A stretch of 51,519 bases of DNA from Paenibacillus sp. 598K (lineage in GTDB: Bacteria > Bacillota > Bacilli > Paenibacillales > Paenibacillaceae), in assembly GCF_003851045.1 (NCBI RefSeq), contig NZ_BFBX01000006.1:1-51519 (forward strand), written 5' to 3'. Shown here piece after piece: positions 40,081 to 50,600 of this stretch. How positions within the stretch are numbered: position 1 is the first letter of the stretch; each line of letters begins with the position of its first letter. The notes below the pieces were generated by a model, which saw only the letters and a list, made by a program, of their open reading frames with translations, searched no databases and had not been told where the DNA came from. A program made the position numbers and the translations under genes.

Positions 40081-41267
40081 CGGCCCGCTCCTCCTCTCGT
40101 ACGGCTGTCCAGCGACAGCACCTCGTCGAATGCGCCTTGCTCACGATCCCAAGCGTCCCAGTCGCTCACCTTGCTGGTCACTGCGATCTCGCCTGCTGCC
40201 CTGCGCGCGCCCGCTGCCGCCAGCGCCTCGGCGCGGCTGTCGTCGTCATAGCCGATCAGGACGCGTCGCGGTCCCGACTCACGCTCGCCCTCCACCAGAT
40301 CGAGGATACGCGTCGTCTTGATCGCGAAGCCCGTCGCAGGGGCCGGACGGCCAAACTGCTGCAGCAGATTGTCGTAGCGCCCGCCGCTGACGACCGGGAA
40401 TCCCAGGTCGGCGGCATAGCCCTCGAACGTCATTCCGGTATAATAGGAAAAGTCGCCGATCATCGTCAGATCGATCAACACCTGATCGCGCACGCCATAC
40501 GCCTCCAGCACCTCCCAGATCTGACACAGATGACGGATCGAGGCTTGCGCCGTCGCATTGCCGCTTAGCTCCAGCGCTTGCCGGCACACCTCCTCGCCGC
40601 CCCGCAGCCGCAGGATCGCCTCCAGCTCGCAGCGCGTCGCCTCAGGCAGCTCCAGCTGCGCCAGACGCTCTCGGTAGCCGACATAGTCGCGGCCGAGCAG
40701 ACACGCCTTCAGCTGCTCCTGCGCCTCGCTCTGACCGCTCAGCATCTCCTCGAACAGTCCGTTCAGGAATCCTACATGGCCGATCGCGATCTTGAACCGC
40801 TGCACGCCGGCTGCTTGCAGCGATGCGATCGCCAGCGCCACCATCTCGGCATCGGCCTCCGGCGACGCGTCGCCGACCAGCTCGACGCCCGTCTGGAAAA
40901 ACTCCGCCTCGCGCCCCGCCTCTTCCTCGATCGAGCGGAACACATTGGAGTGATAGGACAGTCTGAGCGGGAACGCAACCTCCTTGAGCAGCGAAGAGAC
41001 GACGCGAGCGATCGGGGCCGTCATATCGGAGCGCAGCACAAGCGTCGTGCCACGGTTGTTGAGCAGCTTGAACAGCTTTTGATCGGACGTCGAGCTGGCG
41101 ACCCCGACCGTATCGTAATATTCCATCGTCGGCGTGATGATCTGCTCATAGCCCCAGCTCGCCATACAATCCAGCACCTGGCGTTCGACCTGGCGCAGCT
41201 TGGCGACCGCATGCGGCAGATAATCCTTGGCGCCGATCGGTTTTTCGAATACTTTTGGTTTCGACAA
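40077..41267 (-). CDS. hisZ: ATP phosphoribosyltransferase regulatory subunit
   Basis: Histidyl-tRNA synthetase-like protein without aminoacylation activity that forms a hetero-octamer with short HisG and confers feedback control. The product has about 396 residues, with class II motif 2 ([20 protein letters not shown]) and motif 3-like [14 protein letters not shown]. Start is uncertain: I chose the TTG at 41267, six bases after AAGGTG; GTG 41276 and TTG 41282 are in frame. First gene of the his operon. Confidence 0.93.
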   Translation of the reverse strand: MSKPKVFEKPIGAKDYLPHAVAKLRQVERQVLDCMASWGYEQIITPTMEYYDTVGVASSTSDQKLFKLLNNRGTTLVLRSDMTAPIARVVSSLLKEVAFPLRLSYHSNVFRSIEEEAGREAEFFQTGVELVGDASPEADAEMVALAIASLQAAGVQRFKIAIGHVGFLNGLFEEMLSGQSEAQEQLKACLLGRDYVGYRERLAQLELPEATRCELEAILRLRGGEEVCRQALELSGNATAQASIRHLCQIWEVLEAYGVRDQVLIDLTMIGDFSYYTGMTFEGYAADLGFPVVSGGRYDNLLQQFGRPAPATGFAIKTTRILDLVEGERESGPRRVLIGYDDDSRAEALAAAGARRAAGEIAVTSKVSDWDAWDREQGAFDEVLSLDSRTRGGAGR

Positions 41268-41302
41268 AAAATTCACCTTCAATTCGCTTTAGTTGGTTAA
41301 CG

Positions 41303-41318
41303 TGCTACCATGCTACCA
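41303..41318 (-). promoter_or_regulatory. Tandem 8-mer between the his promoter and hisZ
   Basis: TGCTACCA occurs twice back to back (41303-41310, 41311-41318 on the plus strand), followed by an ACCAA that can pair with TTGGT at 41293-41297. It lies in the short 5' leader, where a repressor or translation regulator could act. Confidence 0.45.
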
Positions 41319-41340
41319 AAATAAAGAGTTTAGACGTAAT

Positions 41341-41368
41341 ATTATCATGAAATACCTTGCTCCGTCAA
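41341..41368 (-). promoter_or_regulatory. Probable promoter of the his operon
   Basis: Minus strand -35 TTGACG (41368-41363) and -10 GATAAT (41346-41341) with a 16-base spacer. The predicted transcript has a leader of about 70 bases. Confidence 0.6.
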
Positions 41369-41379
41369 CCATATCCCCT

Positions 41380-41610
41380 CCTGCATCCGGCCTGTTGAGC
41401 AATCGGTGCAGCAGGCTATCGAAGGGATGCACGAGCCCAGGCTACACTGTCCGATGCAAGATGATAAGCCGCACAATAGCCAACCTAACTAAGCATGTAT
41501 CACCAAGAAACTTGCGCCAGGACGCCTACAGCGACGTGTATCGGCACGTTGACGCAAGATACTTTCGTTGAAGCGCTGACGACAGCTCCTCTCCGGCGCG
41601 ATAGCGCTAG
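41380..41610 (-). other. Gene-free structured region upstream of the his promoter
   Basis: On the minus strand it contains a CTTGCG/CGCAAG stem with an inner ACGTG-CCGATA-CACGT hairpin (about 41510-41560), a GGCTA/TAGCC stem (about 41440-41482) and TGCATCC/GGATGCA enclosing GCCTGCTG/CAACAGGC (about 41385-41430). No T-box core sequence, leader peptide or gene was recognised. Confidence 0.4.
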
Positions 41611-41646
41611 AAAAAAGGCCGCTCGCAGGACAACCCGCAAACCGCC
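41611..41646 (-). terminator. Terminator of the hprK-lgt-ppaX-acyltransferase unit
   Basis: Minus strand hairpin GGCGGTTTGCGGG-TTGT-CCTGCGAGCGGCC with one mismatch, followed by TTTTTT (A-run 41611-41616 on the plus strand), 48 bases after the acyltransferase stop. Confidence 0.75.
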
Positions 41647-41693
41647 TTCCCTTTGTCTCCGCTTTGGCTCGTAACAATGACTCGAGAGCTGTG

Positions 41694-42230
41694 CTAGTCA
41701 TCAGCCCTTCCCACTCGTTGCTCCTCCGCACGCTCCGCCAGCGCCGTCTCGTTCTCCCCGATCACCTGCATCGGGTTGCCGCCGACGAAGGCATAGGCCG
41801 GCACATCCTTATGGACCAGCGAGCCTGCGGAGACGATCGCGTGATCGCCGATCGTCACGCCTGGCAGGATCGTCGTATTGGCGCCGATCATCACATGGTC
41901 GCCGATCCGCACATCGCCGAGTCGGTACTCGCGGATCAGATACTCATGCGTAAGGATCGTCGTATTGTAGCCGATGATGCAGTTGTCTCCGATCCGGATG
42001 CGCTCCGGGAAGAAGACATCGACCATCACCATCAGCGCAAACGAAGCGTAGCGCCCGACCTTCATCCCGAGGACATGGCGGTAAATCCAGTTTTTCACCG
42101 GCAGGATCGGACAGTAGCGAGCGAACTGGATAGCGATAAAGTTGCGCACCGCCTTCCATGGGCTAACCGTCCGGTATACCTGCCAGAGCGCGTTGGGGCC
42201 CTCTACCGGGTACCGCTCAACGTTTCTCAA
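41694..42230 (-). CDS. yvoF: Hexapeptide-repeat acetyltransferase, YvoF-like
   Basis: Left-handed beta-helix acyltransferase of unknown substrate. The TTG at 42230 (product begins [21 protein letters not shown]) matches the B. subtilis YvoF start and overlaps the end of ppaX by 14 bases; it gives 178 residues. Hexapeptide repeats run from about residue 70: [35 protein letters not shown] and [19 protein letters not shown], ending in [10 protein letters not shown]. The conserved position between ppaX and hisZ supports the assignment. Confidence 0.9.
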   Translation of the reverse strand: MRNVERYPVEGPNALWQVYRTVSPWKAVRNFIAIQFARYCPILPVKNWIYRHVLGMKVGRYASFALMVMVDVFFPERIRIGDNCIIGYNTTILTHEYLIREYRLGDVRIGDHVMIGANTTILPGVTIGDHAIVSAGSLVHKDVPAYAFVGGNPMQVIGENETALAERAEEQRVGRADD

Positions 42231-42885
42231 GCGGCTCCCGCTCCAACCCGGCCAGTGTGAGCAGCTCTCGCATATCATGGATGATGTAGTCTGCCCCGGC
42301 CTCGCGCAGCATCGCCTCGCCCTTGAGCGACCAGGCGACGCCTACGGAGCGCACCCCTGCGGCTGCGGCCGACTGAATATCGACGATGCTGTCGCCGACC
42401 ATCAGCGCCGTCTCCGACGATGCGCCGAGTCGCTGCAGCGCTAGCTCGACCGGCTCGGCGTCCGGCTTCGGCCGCTCGACATCGTCGAGCGTGACGATCG
42501 CCGACATATAGTCGCGGATGCCGACATGCTTCAGCCCGCGTTCCGTTGTCATCTGCATCTTGGTCGTCACGACGCCGAGCTTGAGTCCTGCGGCATGCAG
42601 CCGCTCCAGCACGTCATTGACATAAGGGAACGCCTGGACCAGATCGTCATGCAGCTGCAGATTGACCGTCCGGTACGCCCGGATCAGCTCCTCCACATCC
42701 TCGGCCCCCGAGAACTGCTGCAATTGTACGGCCAGCGGCAGTCCCATGCTGGGGATGATGTGCTCGCGTGTGAAGTCCGGCGGCACGATATCCTGCAATG
42801 CATGCAGGAACGATTGGATGATCAGCTCGTTCGTGTCCAGGATCGTTCCGTCCAGATCGAATAATACGGTTTGATAGTTTGCCAT
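42217..42885 (-). CDS. ppaX: Pyrophosphatase PpaX (HAD family)
   Basis: Hydrolyses pyrophosphate released when HPrK/P dephosphorylates Ser-phosphorylated HPr, pulling that reaction. The 222-residue product has HAD motif [13 protein letters not shown], motif [10 protein letters not shown], and motif [20 protein letters not shown] precedes the ATG, 26 bases after lgt. Genomic linkage with hprK supports PpaX over other phosphoglycolate phosphatase-like HAD enzymes. Confidence 0.93.
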   Translation of the reverse strand: MANYQTVLFDLDGTILDTNELIIQSFLHALQDIVPPDFTREHIIPSMGLPLAVQLQQFSGAEDVEELIRAYRTVNLQLHDDLVQAFPYVNDVLERLHAAGLKLGVVTTKMQMTTERGLKHVGIRDYMSAIVTLDDVERPKPDAEPVELALQRLGASSETALMVGDSIVDIQSAAAAGVRSVGVAWSLKGEAMLREAGADYIIHDMRELLTLAGLEREPLEKR

Positions 42886-42911
42886 GCCGTTCTCCTTGCT
42901 TCCTTAAAATT

Positions 42912-44039
42912 CTACTCCTTGTCCTGCTTTTTATCGTTGCCGTTCGCTTGATTGCTATTCGTCGGGTCGCCTTGACGATCGCCATTCGGCGATTCGCCGA
43001 TATCCTCGATGACCGTCATCACTTCATTCTTCTCCATCGTGACGAGCGGCTCGGACTCACGAGCCTCGGTTACGACTTCGTCCGCTTCATGCGTCGTCTC
43101 GGAGCCGTCTGCCTTGGTAGAGGCGATCGGATCGAGGTAACGCGCCGATGCGGCTCCCGTCGCCCGCCGGATCACGATCAACGCCACGCAGATCAGGATG
43201 ATGAGGAGCGCGAGCAGCTGCGAGATGCGGACATTGCCGTATCCCGGATCGAGCGCGCCCGCAGTGAAGACGCCGGTCATCGGCGACCACAAGCCCGCGA
43301 TTATCGACACGAGCCAATCCGGTCCCTGGAAGGCCAGGCTGTCGGTGCGCAGACCTTCGATGAAGAAGCGGCCGATCGAATACCAGATGAAGTAAGACAG
43401 GAGCAGCTCGCCGGCACGCAGGAACCGCTGACGACGCAAGACGAACAACAGCAGCAAGCCGACGAAGCTCCATACCGACTCATAGAGGAAGGTCGGATGA
43501 CGGAACAGCCCGTCGATATACATCTGATCGACGATCCATGAAGGCAGATGCAGCGTCTCGCGCAGGAACGATTGGCCGACAGGCTCGCCATGCGCTTCCT
43601 GGTTCATAAAGTTGCCCCAGCGCCCGATCATCTGGCCCGCGATCAGCGAAGGCGCGCAGATGTCGGCGATCCGCCAGAAGTTATATCCCTTGTAGCGGAA
43701 GTAGAAAAACCCGCAAATCAAGGCGCCGATCAGCGCTCCGTAGATGGCGATACCGCCATTCCAGATCTTGAACACATCGATCAGGTTGTTCTGGTATTCA
43801 TCCCACTTGAACGCCACATAATAGATGCGCGCGCCGATGATGGCCGATGGCACGCCAAGCAGCAGCAGGTCCATAAAGAAGTCGGGCGCGATCCCAAAGC
43901 GCTTGCCCTCCCTGACGGCTAGCAGCAGCCCGACCAGCGCGGCGCAGCCCAAAATGATACCGTACCAATTGACCGTAAGCGGTCCCAGCTCGAAGGCAAT
44001 CGGATTCAGACTCAAAAGACCGTGACTTATCCAGTTCAT
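42912..44039 (-). CDS. lgt: Prolipoprotein diacylglyceryl transferase with acidic C-terminal tail
   Basis: Membrane enzyme adding diacylglycerol to the lipobox cysteine of prolipoproteins, including the two binding lipoproteins of this window. Seven predicted helices cover residues about 15-290, with the family signature GQMIGRWGNFMNQEAHG and the HPTFLYES motif. The 375-residue product is about 100 residues longer than usual: after the last helix comes a Glu/Asp/Thr-rich segment ending in an Asn/Gly/Lys-rich tail. It starts 16 bases after hprK. B. subtilis yvoD, which follows lgt there, is absent. Confidence 0.96.
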   Translation of the reverse strand: MNWISHGLLSLNPIAFELGPLTVNWYGIILGCAALVGLLLAVREGKRFGIAPDFFMDLLLLGVPSAIIGARIYYVAFKWDEYQNNLIDVFKIWNGGIAIYGALIGALICGFFYFRYKGYNFWRIADICAPSLIAGQMIGRWGNFMNQEAHGEPVGQSFLRETLHLPSWIVDQMYIDGLFRHPTFLYESVWSFVGLLLLFVLRRQRFLRAGELLLSYFIWYSIGRFFIEGLRTDSLAFQGPDWLVSIIAGLWSPMTGVFTAGALDPGYGNVRISQLLALLIILICVALIVIRRATGAASARYLDPIASTKADGSETTHEADEVVTEARESEPLVTMEKNEVMTVIEDIGESPNGDRQGDPTNSNQANGNDKKQDKE

Positions 44040-44055
44040 GCTTCCTTAAGCTCCT

Positions 44056-44994
44056 TTACTCATAATCGTCAATATCGTCTGCGATTGTCTCGGTGAGCTT
44101 GTTGGTGAACTGCAACGCTGCATTGTAACCCATGCGCTTCAGTCGGTAGTTCATCGCTGCGACCTCTATAATGACCGCGAGGTTCCGGCCCGGACGGACC
44201 GGCACTGTGATCAGCGGCACCTCGGTGTCGATGATGCGCGTCGTCTCCTCGTCGAGTCCGAGACGGTCGTATTGTTTCTCTTGCTGCCAATTCTCCAGCT
44301 TGATGACGACGCTGATTCGCTTGCTGCTTAGCACTGCGCCTGCGCCGAACAGCGTCATCACATTGATAATGCCAAGCCCCCGGATCTCGAGCAGATGGCG
44401 GATTAGCTCCGGCGCCGCACCGTGCAGCTGTCCATCGGACATCTGCCGGATCTCGACCGCATCGTCGGCGACGAGCCGATGGCCGCGCTTGACGAGCTCA
44501 AGCGCCGTCTCGCTTTTGCCGATGCCGCTGCTCCCCGTGATCAGCATGCCGATGCCGTAGATATCGACCAGGACGCCGTGGATCGTCGCGGTTGGCGCCA
44601 GTTTTTTCTCCAGGAAGTTGGTAATCCTGCTGATCAGGCTCGTCGTAGCGACGCCGCTGCGCAGCACCGGGATCGACTTCTCCTCCGCCCGCTCGAGCAG
44701 CTCCTGAGGCGCACTCAGGCCGCGTGTGACGATGATGCAGGGCGTCTCGGGATCGCATAGCCGCTCCAGTCGATCTACCCGTTCCTCGGTGTCCAGCGTC
44801 TCCAGAAAGGCCAGCTCCGTCCGCCCCAGGATTTGCACGCGTTCATTGGGATGATAGTGAAAGTACCCCGCCATCTCTAGTCCGGGACGGTACAGATCGT
44901 CAACCGTTATGCCTCTCTTCAGTCCGTCTTCGCCAGCGAGCAGCTCCAGCTGGAATTGCTGGACGAGCTCTGACACCTTCACTCTCTTGGGCAT
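44056..44994 (-). CDS. hprK: HPr kinase/phosphorylase
   Basis: Phosphorylates HPr/Crh on serine when glycolytic intermediates and ATP are high and reverses this with phosphate, controlling CcpA. The 312-residue product has His140 in [16 protein letters not shown], Walker A GSSGIGKS (154-161), and the second signature [18 protein letters not shown] precedes the ATG. It heads the hprK-lgt-ppaX-yvoF unit. Confidence 0.97.
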   Translation of the reverse strand: MPKRVKVSELVQQFQLELLAGEDGLKRGITVDDLYRPGLEMAGYFHYHPNERVQILGRTELAFLETLDTEERVDRLERLCDPETPCIIVTRGLSAPQELLERAEEKSIPVLRSGVATTSLISRITNFLEKKLAPTATIHGVLVDIYGIGMLITGSSGIGKSETALELVKRGHRLVADDAVEIRQMSDGQLHGAAPELIRHLLEIRGLGIINVMTLFGAGAVLSSKRISVVIKLENWQQEKQYDRLGLDEETTRIIDTEVPLITVPVRPGRNLAVIIEVAAMNYRLKRMGYNAALQFTNKLTETIADDIDDYE

Positions 44995-45064
44995 TCCATG
45001 GCCTCCTTACATCCGGCTTTTGCCGGGTTTCGCTTGTCATGTACGCGATAACTTCAATGTATCC

Positions 45065-45093
45065 ATCGTATAGGAATTAGGCGCCGAAAGCAA
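45065..45093 (-). promoter_or_regulatory. Probable promoter of hprK
   Basis: Minus strand -35 TTGCTT (45093-45088), 17-base spacer, -10 TACGAT (45070-45065), about 70 bases before the hprK ATG. Confidence 0.55.
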
Positions 45094-45162
45094 CAAAAGC
45101 CGCACCACGCGGCCGCCAATTTTGCAACAGGGAACGCTTGGCGCGCGCTCCTTCGTCGCATC

Positions 45163-45198
45163 AAAAAAGCAGCCGCCCGGATATCCGGACGACTGCTT
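45163..45198 (-). terminator. Terminator after the MsmX/UgpC gene
   Basis: On the minus strand a stem formed by AAGCAGTCGTCCGG and CCGGGCGGCTGCTT (two G-T pairs) runs into TTTTTT, 22 bases past the gene stop. Confidence 0.92.
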
Positions 45199-45220
45199 GG
45201 TTATAAGATAAGGGGGGAAT

Positions 45221-46342
45221 TTAGCTTTCGAATACGTTCAGCTCAGTTGTGATATCGAACATATGAACCTTGTTCATATCGATCGCCAGCTTGACGTTGA
45301 TGCCGTCAGTGACAGTCGAGCGGCCGTCTACACGGGCGATAACTGTCTCTGTTCCAAGACCGTTCAGGTACAGGTACTTCTCGTGACCGAGGTTCTCGGA
45401 TACTTCCACGTGGGCGTTCACTACGCTGTTCGGGGAAGCTTCGATGAAGACCGGCTCATCGTGGAAGTCCTCAGGACGGATGCCCATGATCGCTTCTTTG
45501 CCAACCAGGCCTTTTTCACGAACGATCTGTGCTCTGCCTTCAGTCAGAGCTACGTCGACGCCGTTTGTTTTGAAACGGATCGAGCCGCCTTGCTCAGACA
45601 GTGTACCCTTGATGAAGTTCATCGAAGGCGCGCCGATGAAGCCTGCTACGAACATGTTGACCGGACGGTTGTACAGCTCTTCCGGCGAAGCCGTCTGCTG
45701 GATGAAGCCGTCCTTCATAACGACGATACGGTCGCCCATCGTCATCGCTTCGATCTGGTCATGCGTTACGTAGATCGTTGTTGTTTCCAGACGTTTGGTC
45801 AGCTTGCTGATCTCAGCGCGCATCTGACCGCGGAGCTTGGCGTCCAAGTTGGAGAGCGGCTCATCCATGAGGAATACTTGCGGTTCGCGTACGATCGCGC
45901 GGCCCAAGGCAACACGTTGACGCTGACCGCCGGAGAGCGCCTTCGGCTTACGGTCGAGCAAATGCTCAATATCGAGAATTTTGGCAGCATCGCGAACGCG
46001 CTTGTCAATGTCTGCTTTTTTGAATTTGCGAAGTTTCAGACCAAATGCCATGTTTTGATACACGTTCATATGCGGGTACAAAGCGTACGATTGGAATACC
46101 ATCGCGATGTCGCGATCTTTCGGGGCTACGTCGTTTACGAGACGCTCGCCAATGAACAGCTTACCTTCAGAGATTTCTTCAAGACCGGCAATCATCCGCA
46201 GTGTTGTCGATTTCCCGCAACCGGAAGGTCCTACGAGTACCAAGAACTCCTTGTCCTTGATGTCCAAGTTGAAGTCTGTAACCGAAGCCGTTTCGGAACC
46301 GGGATATTTTTTGAAGATGTGCTCTAAGCGTACGCCTGCCAT
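45221..46342 (-). CDS. msmX: Multitask sugar ABC transporter ATP-binding protein (MsmX/UgpC family)
   Basis: ATPase that powers several CUT1 importers encoded elsewhere without their own ATPase. The 373-residue product has Walker A GPSGCGKST (38-46), Q-loop VFQSYALYPHM, signature LSGGQRQRVALGRAIVREP, Walker B VFLMDEPLSNLDAK, H-loop YVTHDQIEAMTMGD, and a C-terminal MalK/OB-type regulatory domain with GIRPEDFHDEP. GGGGGAAA precedes the ATG. No permease genes adjoin it, as is usual for msmX; the transporter at 7.8-9.7 kb is a natural client. Confidence 0.95.
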   Translation of the reverse strand: MAGVRLEHIFKKYPGSETASVTDFNLDIKDKEFLVLVGPSGCGKSTTLRMIAGLEEISEGKLFIGERLVNDVAPKDRDIAMVFQSYALYPHMNVYQNMAFGLKLRKFKKADIDKRVRDAAKILDIEHLLDRKPKALSGGQRQRVALGRAIVREPQVFLMDEPLSNLDAKLRGQMRAEISKLTKRLETTTIYVTHDQIEAMTMGDRIVVMKDGFIQQTASPEELYNRPVNMFVAGFIGAPSMNFIKGTLSEQGGSIRFKTNGVDVALTEGRAQIVREKGLVGKEAIMGIRPEDFHDEPVFIEASPNSVVNAHVEVSENLGHEKYLYLNGLGTETVIARVDGRSTVTDGINVKLAIDMNKVHMFDITTELNVFES

Positions 46343-46435
46343 TTTGTTTCCCCCTAAACATTTGGTGGTTTACTTGTCACTATCTATCTTAGCTTAGTCG
46401 TCCGCAGATGACTATGCACATACTTTACAAAAAAA

Positions 46436-47560
46436 CTACTTTCTTTTCGTCACTTTATACAATAGCAATATGATCTTCACTAATACTGCGTCGCGGAACA
46501 ACCGGACATCGAGCCCTGTCTCCTGCTTCAGCTTGTCTAGTCTGTACAACAGCGTGTTGCGATGAATGTACAGCTTTTTGGCGGTCTCGCTAACGTTGCA
46601 ATCGAGGCGGAAGAAGGTCTCGAGCGTCATCAATATCTCCGGCTCGAGCAGGACGTCCGACCGGTTGAGCAACTGCTCCATGTACTCGGCCCTGCGGGAA
46701 TCCGGGATGCTGTTGAGCAGCCGTTCCAGATGCAGCATCCAGGGCAGGTGGACATTCTCCCCGACATGGAACTTGCGGCCGAGGAATACAGTCTCTCGCA
46801 GCAACGACGTCGTCTCGACGATCGTCTTGGCCGGACCAATCGGCTGTCCCACCGCCAGATGGCACTCGCCGACCCACTCGCTCGCCAGCATGCCGTGCAA
46901 GCCCGAGCACATCGAGGCCAGCAGCTCCAACGTCGATTCCTCTTCGCCGTCGTTGCGGTCCTCCGTCTCGGCGTCGCTGAGCAGCGACATCGGTCCGAGG
47001 ATGAGCCATTCCTGCTCCTTTAGCGGGATCAACATCACCTCTTCGATGAAAAACGAGTTCAGCAGCTTCTCCAGCTCGGCATACGTATTGCGCAGCCGCT
47101 CATGCTCGCTGACGAGCAGGAACGGAATCATATCCGCATAGAGGCGACCGCCAAAAGTCAGCGACTCAGGCACCTGTTCATGCAGATCGCCGCTCTCAAG
47201 CTGCGTAGCCAGCCAGGCCCCGAGCTCCTCTGCCTGACGCTCCGCCTCTTGGGCCGCCTGCGGCGCCGTGGGCTTGACCGGCTTCATATGCTCAATCGTC
47301 CAGGACAGCAACCGCCGCTCCGTCACACTGATGTGCTCGAGCTCAAGCTCGATGACCTCCACATGCGCCCTCTCCATCCGGACCGCATACCAGATCCGGC
47401 CGCCAGCCACCTCAACACTCGCCCCCGGCGAGGGCTCCAGTGGCGTTAGCGCGCCGCCTTCCAGACTTGCGTTGTTCCACTCCTGCAGATCGACTCTCAA
47501 AACACGCAACGGGCTGTTCAGGATCTGCTCCAGTTGCTCTTTCCACTGCGCAGTGCTCAT
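46436..47560 (-). CDS. PucR/CdaR-family transcriptional regulator
   Basis: Probable DNA-binding regulator acting on the adjacent msmX/ugpC gene (93 bases downstream) or on sugar uptake. About 374 residues from the ATG at 47560 (AGGAG upstream; an ATG at 47584 is possible). The first 300 residues resemble the variable and GGDEF-like middle regions of CdaR/PucR proteins. The C-terminus has the PucR helix-turn-helix: LETFFRLDCNVSETAKKLYI followed by HRNTLLYRLDKLKQETGLD. There is no signal peptide or membrane helix. Effector unknown. Confidence 0.88.
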   Translation of the reverse strand: MSTAQWKEQLEQILNSPLRVLRVDLQEWNNASLEGGALTPLEPSPGASVEVAGGRIWYAVRMERAHVEVIELELEHISVTERRLLSWTIEHMKPVKPTAPQAAQEAERQAEELGAWLATQLESGDLHEQVPESLTFGGRLYADMIPFLLVSEHERLRNTYAELEKLLNSFFIEEVMLIPLKEQEWLILGPMSLLSDAETEDRNDGEEESTLELLASMCSGLHGMLASEWVGECHLAVGQPIGPAKTIVETTSLLRETVFLGRKFHVGENVHLPWMLHLERLLNSIPDSRRAEYMEQLLNRSDVLLEPEILMTLETFFRLDCNVSETAKKLYIHRNTLLYRLDKLKQETGLDVRLFRDAVLVKIILLLYKVTKRK

Positions 47561-47633
47561 GCTTGGCTGTGCTCCTATCCGCATCGCTTTGGAATGCCCT
47601 TTTAGGCCATTGTATCACAAACAAAAGAGCGGA

Positions 47634-50600
47634 TTAAACCGCGCCCTCCTCTTCCCCTTCAACAGGCAAAGGAATTAAGAAGGAGACTACTGTGCCTTCG
47701 CCTGGCTTGCTGCGGACCGACAGTCCTTGACCGTACCGCTGTTTTATCCGGCGATCGGTATTGTACAAGCCGATCCCCCCTTGCGGCGGCTCATCGCCAC
47801 CTACTAGCTGCGCTGCCTTGTGCTCCGGCATCCCGACGCCATCGTCGGCGATCTCCAGCAACACGCCTGACGCTATGCGTATCGCGCGCACCGTCACGGT
47901 GCCGCCTCGCGTGCGACTCATCAAGCCGTGCCGCACCGCGTTCTCGACCAACGGCTGCAGCGTCAATGGCGGCAGCGTGAGACCAACCGCCGCTTCGACA
48001 TCGAGCGCCACCGACAGCCGCTCGCCGAACCGTTCCCGCTCGATATACAGATACGCCTGCACCAGCTCCATCTCATGGCGGAACGGCACGACCGCTTTGA
48101 CGTTCAGGAAGTTGAAGCTGATCCGCAGATACGAAGCAAAAGCCTCAATGAGCGCTTGCATCTTCTCAACGTCAAAATCGCTCAGCGCCGCAATCGAATT
48201 CAATGTGTTGAAGAGGAAGTGCGGCTGAATCTGGGCCTGCAAATAGGCTGCCTCCAGTCGCAGCGTATCGTGCACGGACTGCTTGAGCGCGGTCAGCGAG
48301 CCTGCGCGGAAGCGCAGCTCCATCGCTTCGACCGGCTTGGTTACATAGTCGTTGGCGCCAGCCATAAATCCTGCCGATACATCCTCCGGACCGCTGCGAG
48401 CGGTCAGCAGCAGGATCGGCAGCTCGAACAACTGGAACCGCTCGCGTACGCGCCGAGTCAGCTCGTAGCCGGACATCCCCGGCATCATCACATCGACGAT
48501 CATCAAGTCCCAAGGCTCCGAGACGGCCAGCGCCAGCGCCGCCTCGCCGCTCTTCACCGTATGGACATGACAGTGCTCATGCGCCAGCAGCCCTACGAGA
48601 ACCTTCAAGTTGACCGGATCGTCATCGACAGCTAGGATGCGCAGCTGTCTCGGGCTGCCATCTCTGCGTTCCAGCGGAGACCAGTTGGACATCGCGGCCT
48701 GATCCCGCTCATAAGGCGTCGACAGGACAGGCTGCGGCTCCGGCACTGCCGACTCCTGCTGCGACTCGTCCGTGTCTCCGCTAGCAGCGAGCGGCAGCCG
48801 CAAGGTAATGACAGAGCCAATGCCTGGCGTCGACTCAATCTCCAGCTCGCCCTCATGCAGATGCGCCAACTGGCTGGCAATGTGCAACCCCAGTCCGATG
48901 CCTCCGCTCGTCTCGCCTGGCCGTCCCTGCACATACCGCTCGAAGACGCGCTCCTGCAGTTCGGCATCCATGCCGCGCCCGGTATCCGATACACAGATCA
49001 GCGCCTGATCCCCTTCGCGCTCTGCCGTCACAGCGATCATGCCTCGATCGGTGTACTTGACCGCATTGTGAAGCAGGTTGAACAGGATTTGTACCAGACG
49101 ATTCTCATCGGCATAGACCGGGGGAAAGTCGGCCGCTACCTCCATCCGCAGCTCAACAGGCTTGTCGTCGGTCATAAAGGACAACATATCCAATACACCT
49201 GCTGCGGTAGATTGGATCCGCACCGGCTCGCGACGCAACACGATTCGCCGTTCCTGCAGCCGCACCGCATCGAGCAGATCGCCCAGCATATGCGTCATTC
49301 GACGACTGAGGGTGATGAGCAGGTCCATGTCCTTGCGACTCTGTTCGCGCATGACCGCTCCTTCTTTGTCTACGACCGCCTGAGCGATGTTCATGATGCC
49401 ATGCAACGGCGTTCTCAGCTCATGGGACGTATTCGCCAGGAATTCGTCCTTTTGCCGGTCGGCGAGCCGTAGCTGCATGTTCAGCCGTCGCTTTTCCTCC
49501 GAGTTGCGGAAGTATCGCTTGAACCAGTAGGCCGAAAAGCATATTAGCGCGCCAACGATATCAACAGGATAATAGATACCTCGCACCTGGTCCTGGTTGA
49601 CGAATACGCCCCATCCTACGCTGGAGAGGATACACAGCGCAGCCAGCAACAGGTAGATGGCATCGTTGACCCGGCGCGCCACCAGCTTGATGATAATGCT
49701 GACCACCCCTGCAAGCGGCAGCACGTAGAGCAACAGCATCGGTTGAAAATTCGCATAGACATAATAGACAGACGACACATCGCTAACGAGGATAAACGCA
49801 ACAAAAACGGTTAAAATCCCGGCGTAGAGTCGAAAAAGCAAGCCGGGCTTGCTAATGGTCGCAAAGCTGAAGGCTAGCAGCAGCATAAACAGGCTGACAC
49901 CCAGATAGGCCAACAGGCGAATTTTAAGCATCCAGGTGTAATTGATCGGTAGCCACAGCTGCAAAATCAAGTCATGGTCGGCGATAATGGACAGCCCTAC
50001 CATACATAATAGACCGAAAAAGATTAACAGCACGATATTCCGTCGATTGAACAAAAACAAGATCCCCGCATAGAGCGCATGTAGCATCATCACAACAAAG
50101 GCAATTAATTGAAAGGCTATGGAATACATCCGTTCATTGTCAATCGTCGCCTGGCTGCCAAACCGAATCGGACGAATAATGCCTCCCCTGCTCGGCTGGT
50201 CGTAATTCGCTACACGCACGACCAGCTCAAGCGTATCGTCATCGGGCGTGAAACTCGCCGTATACGTGATGTTCTCGGGACGATAGCCAGACTTGGTCTC
50301 GGCGACCTTGCCGAACATCGTCTCAGATCGCCCATTGATCTCCAACTGCGAGGAGGCCTGGATACTCTGAACCCATAGTCCGTAAGACTCCTGAAACTCC
50401 GGGTTCAGACGGACGAATAGACGATACGTGCCATAGCCGTAAGCATCGACTTGATCCGAATCAGCAAAACCATCGCGCCAATCGCCGGGCACGCGCAAGT
50501 AGACCGGCTGCGGCGCGTCTGCCGAAGCGAGCTGGTCATGCGTCAACAACTGCTCAGGATAGAATGCCCACTCCCCATCCAACTGAATCGAGGGCTTTTC

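Noticed and set aside
41283..41610. T-box riboswitch for histidine
   Set aside because: No AGGGTGGNACCGCG-like core and no terminator just before hisZ were found. A promoter close to the gene leaves only a short leader.
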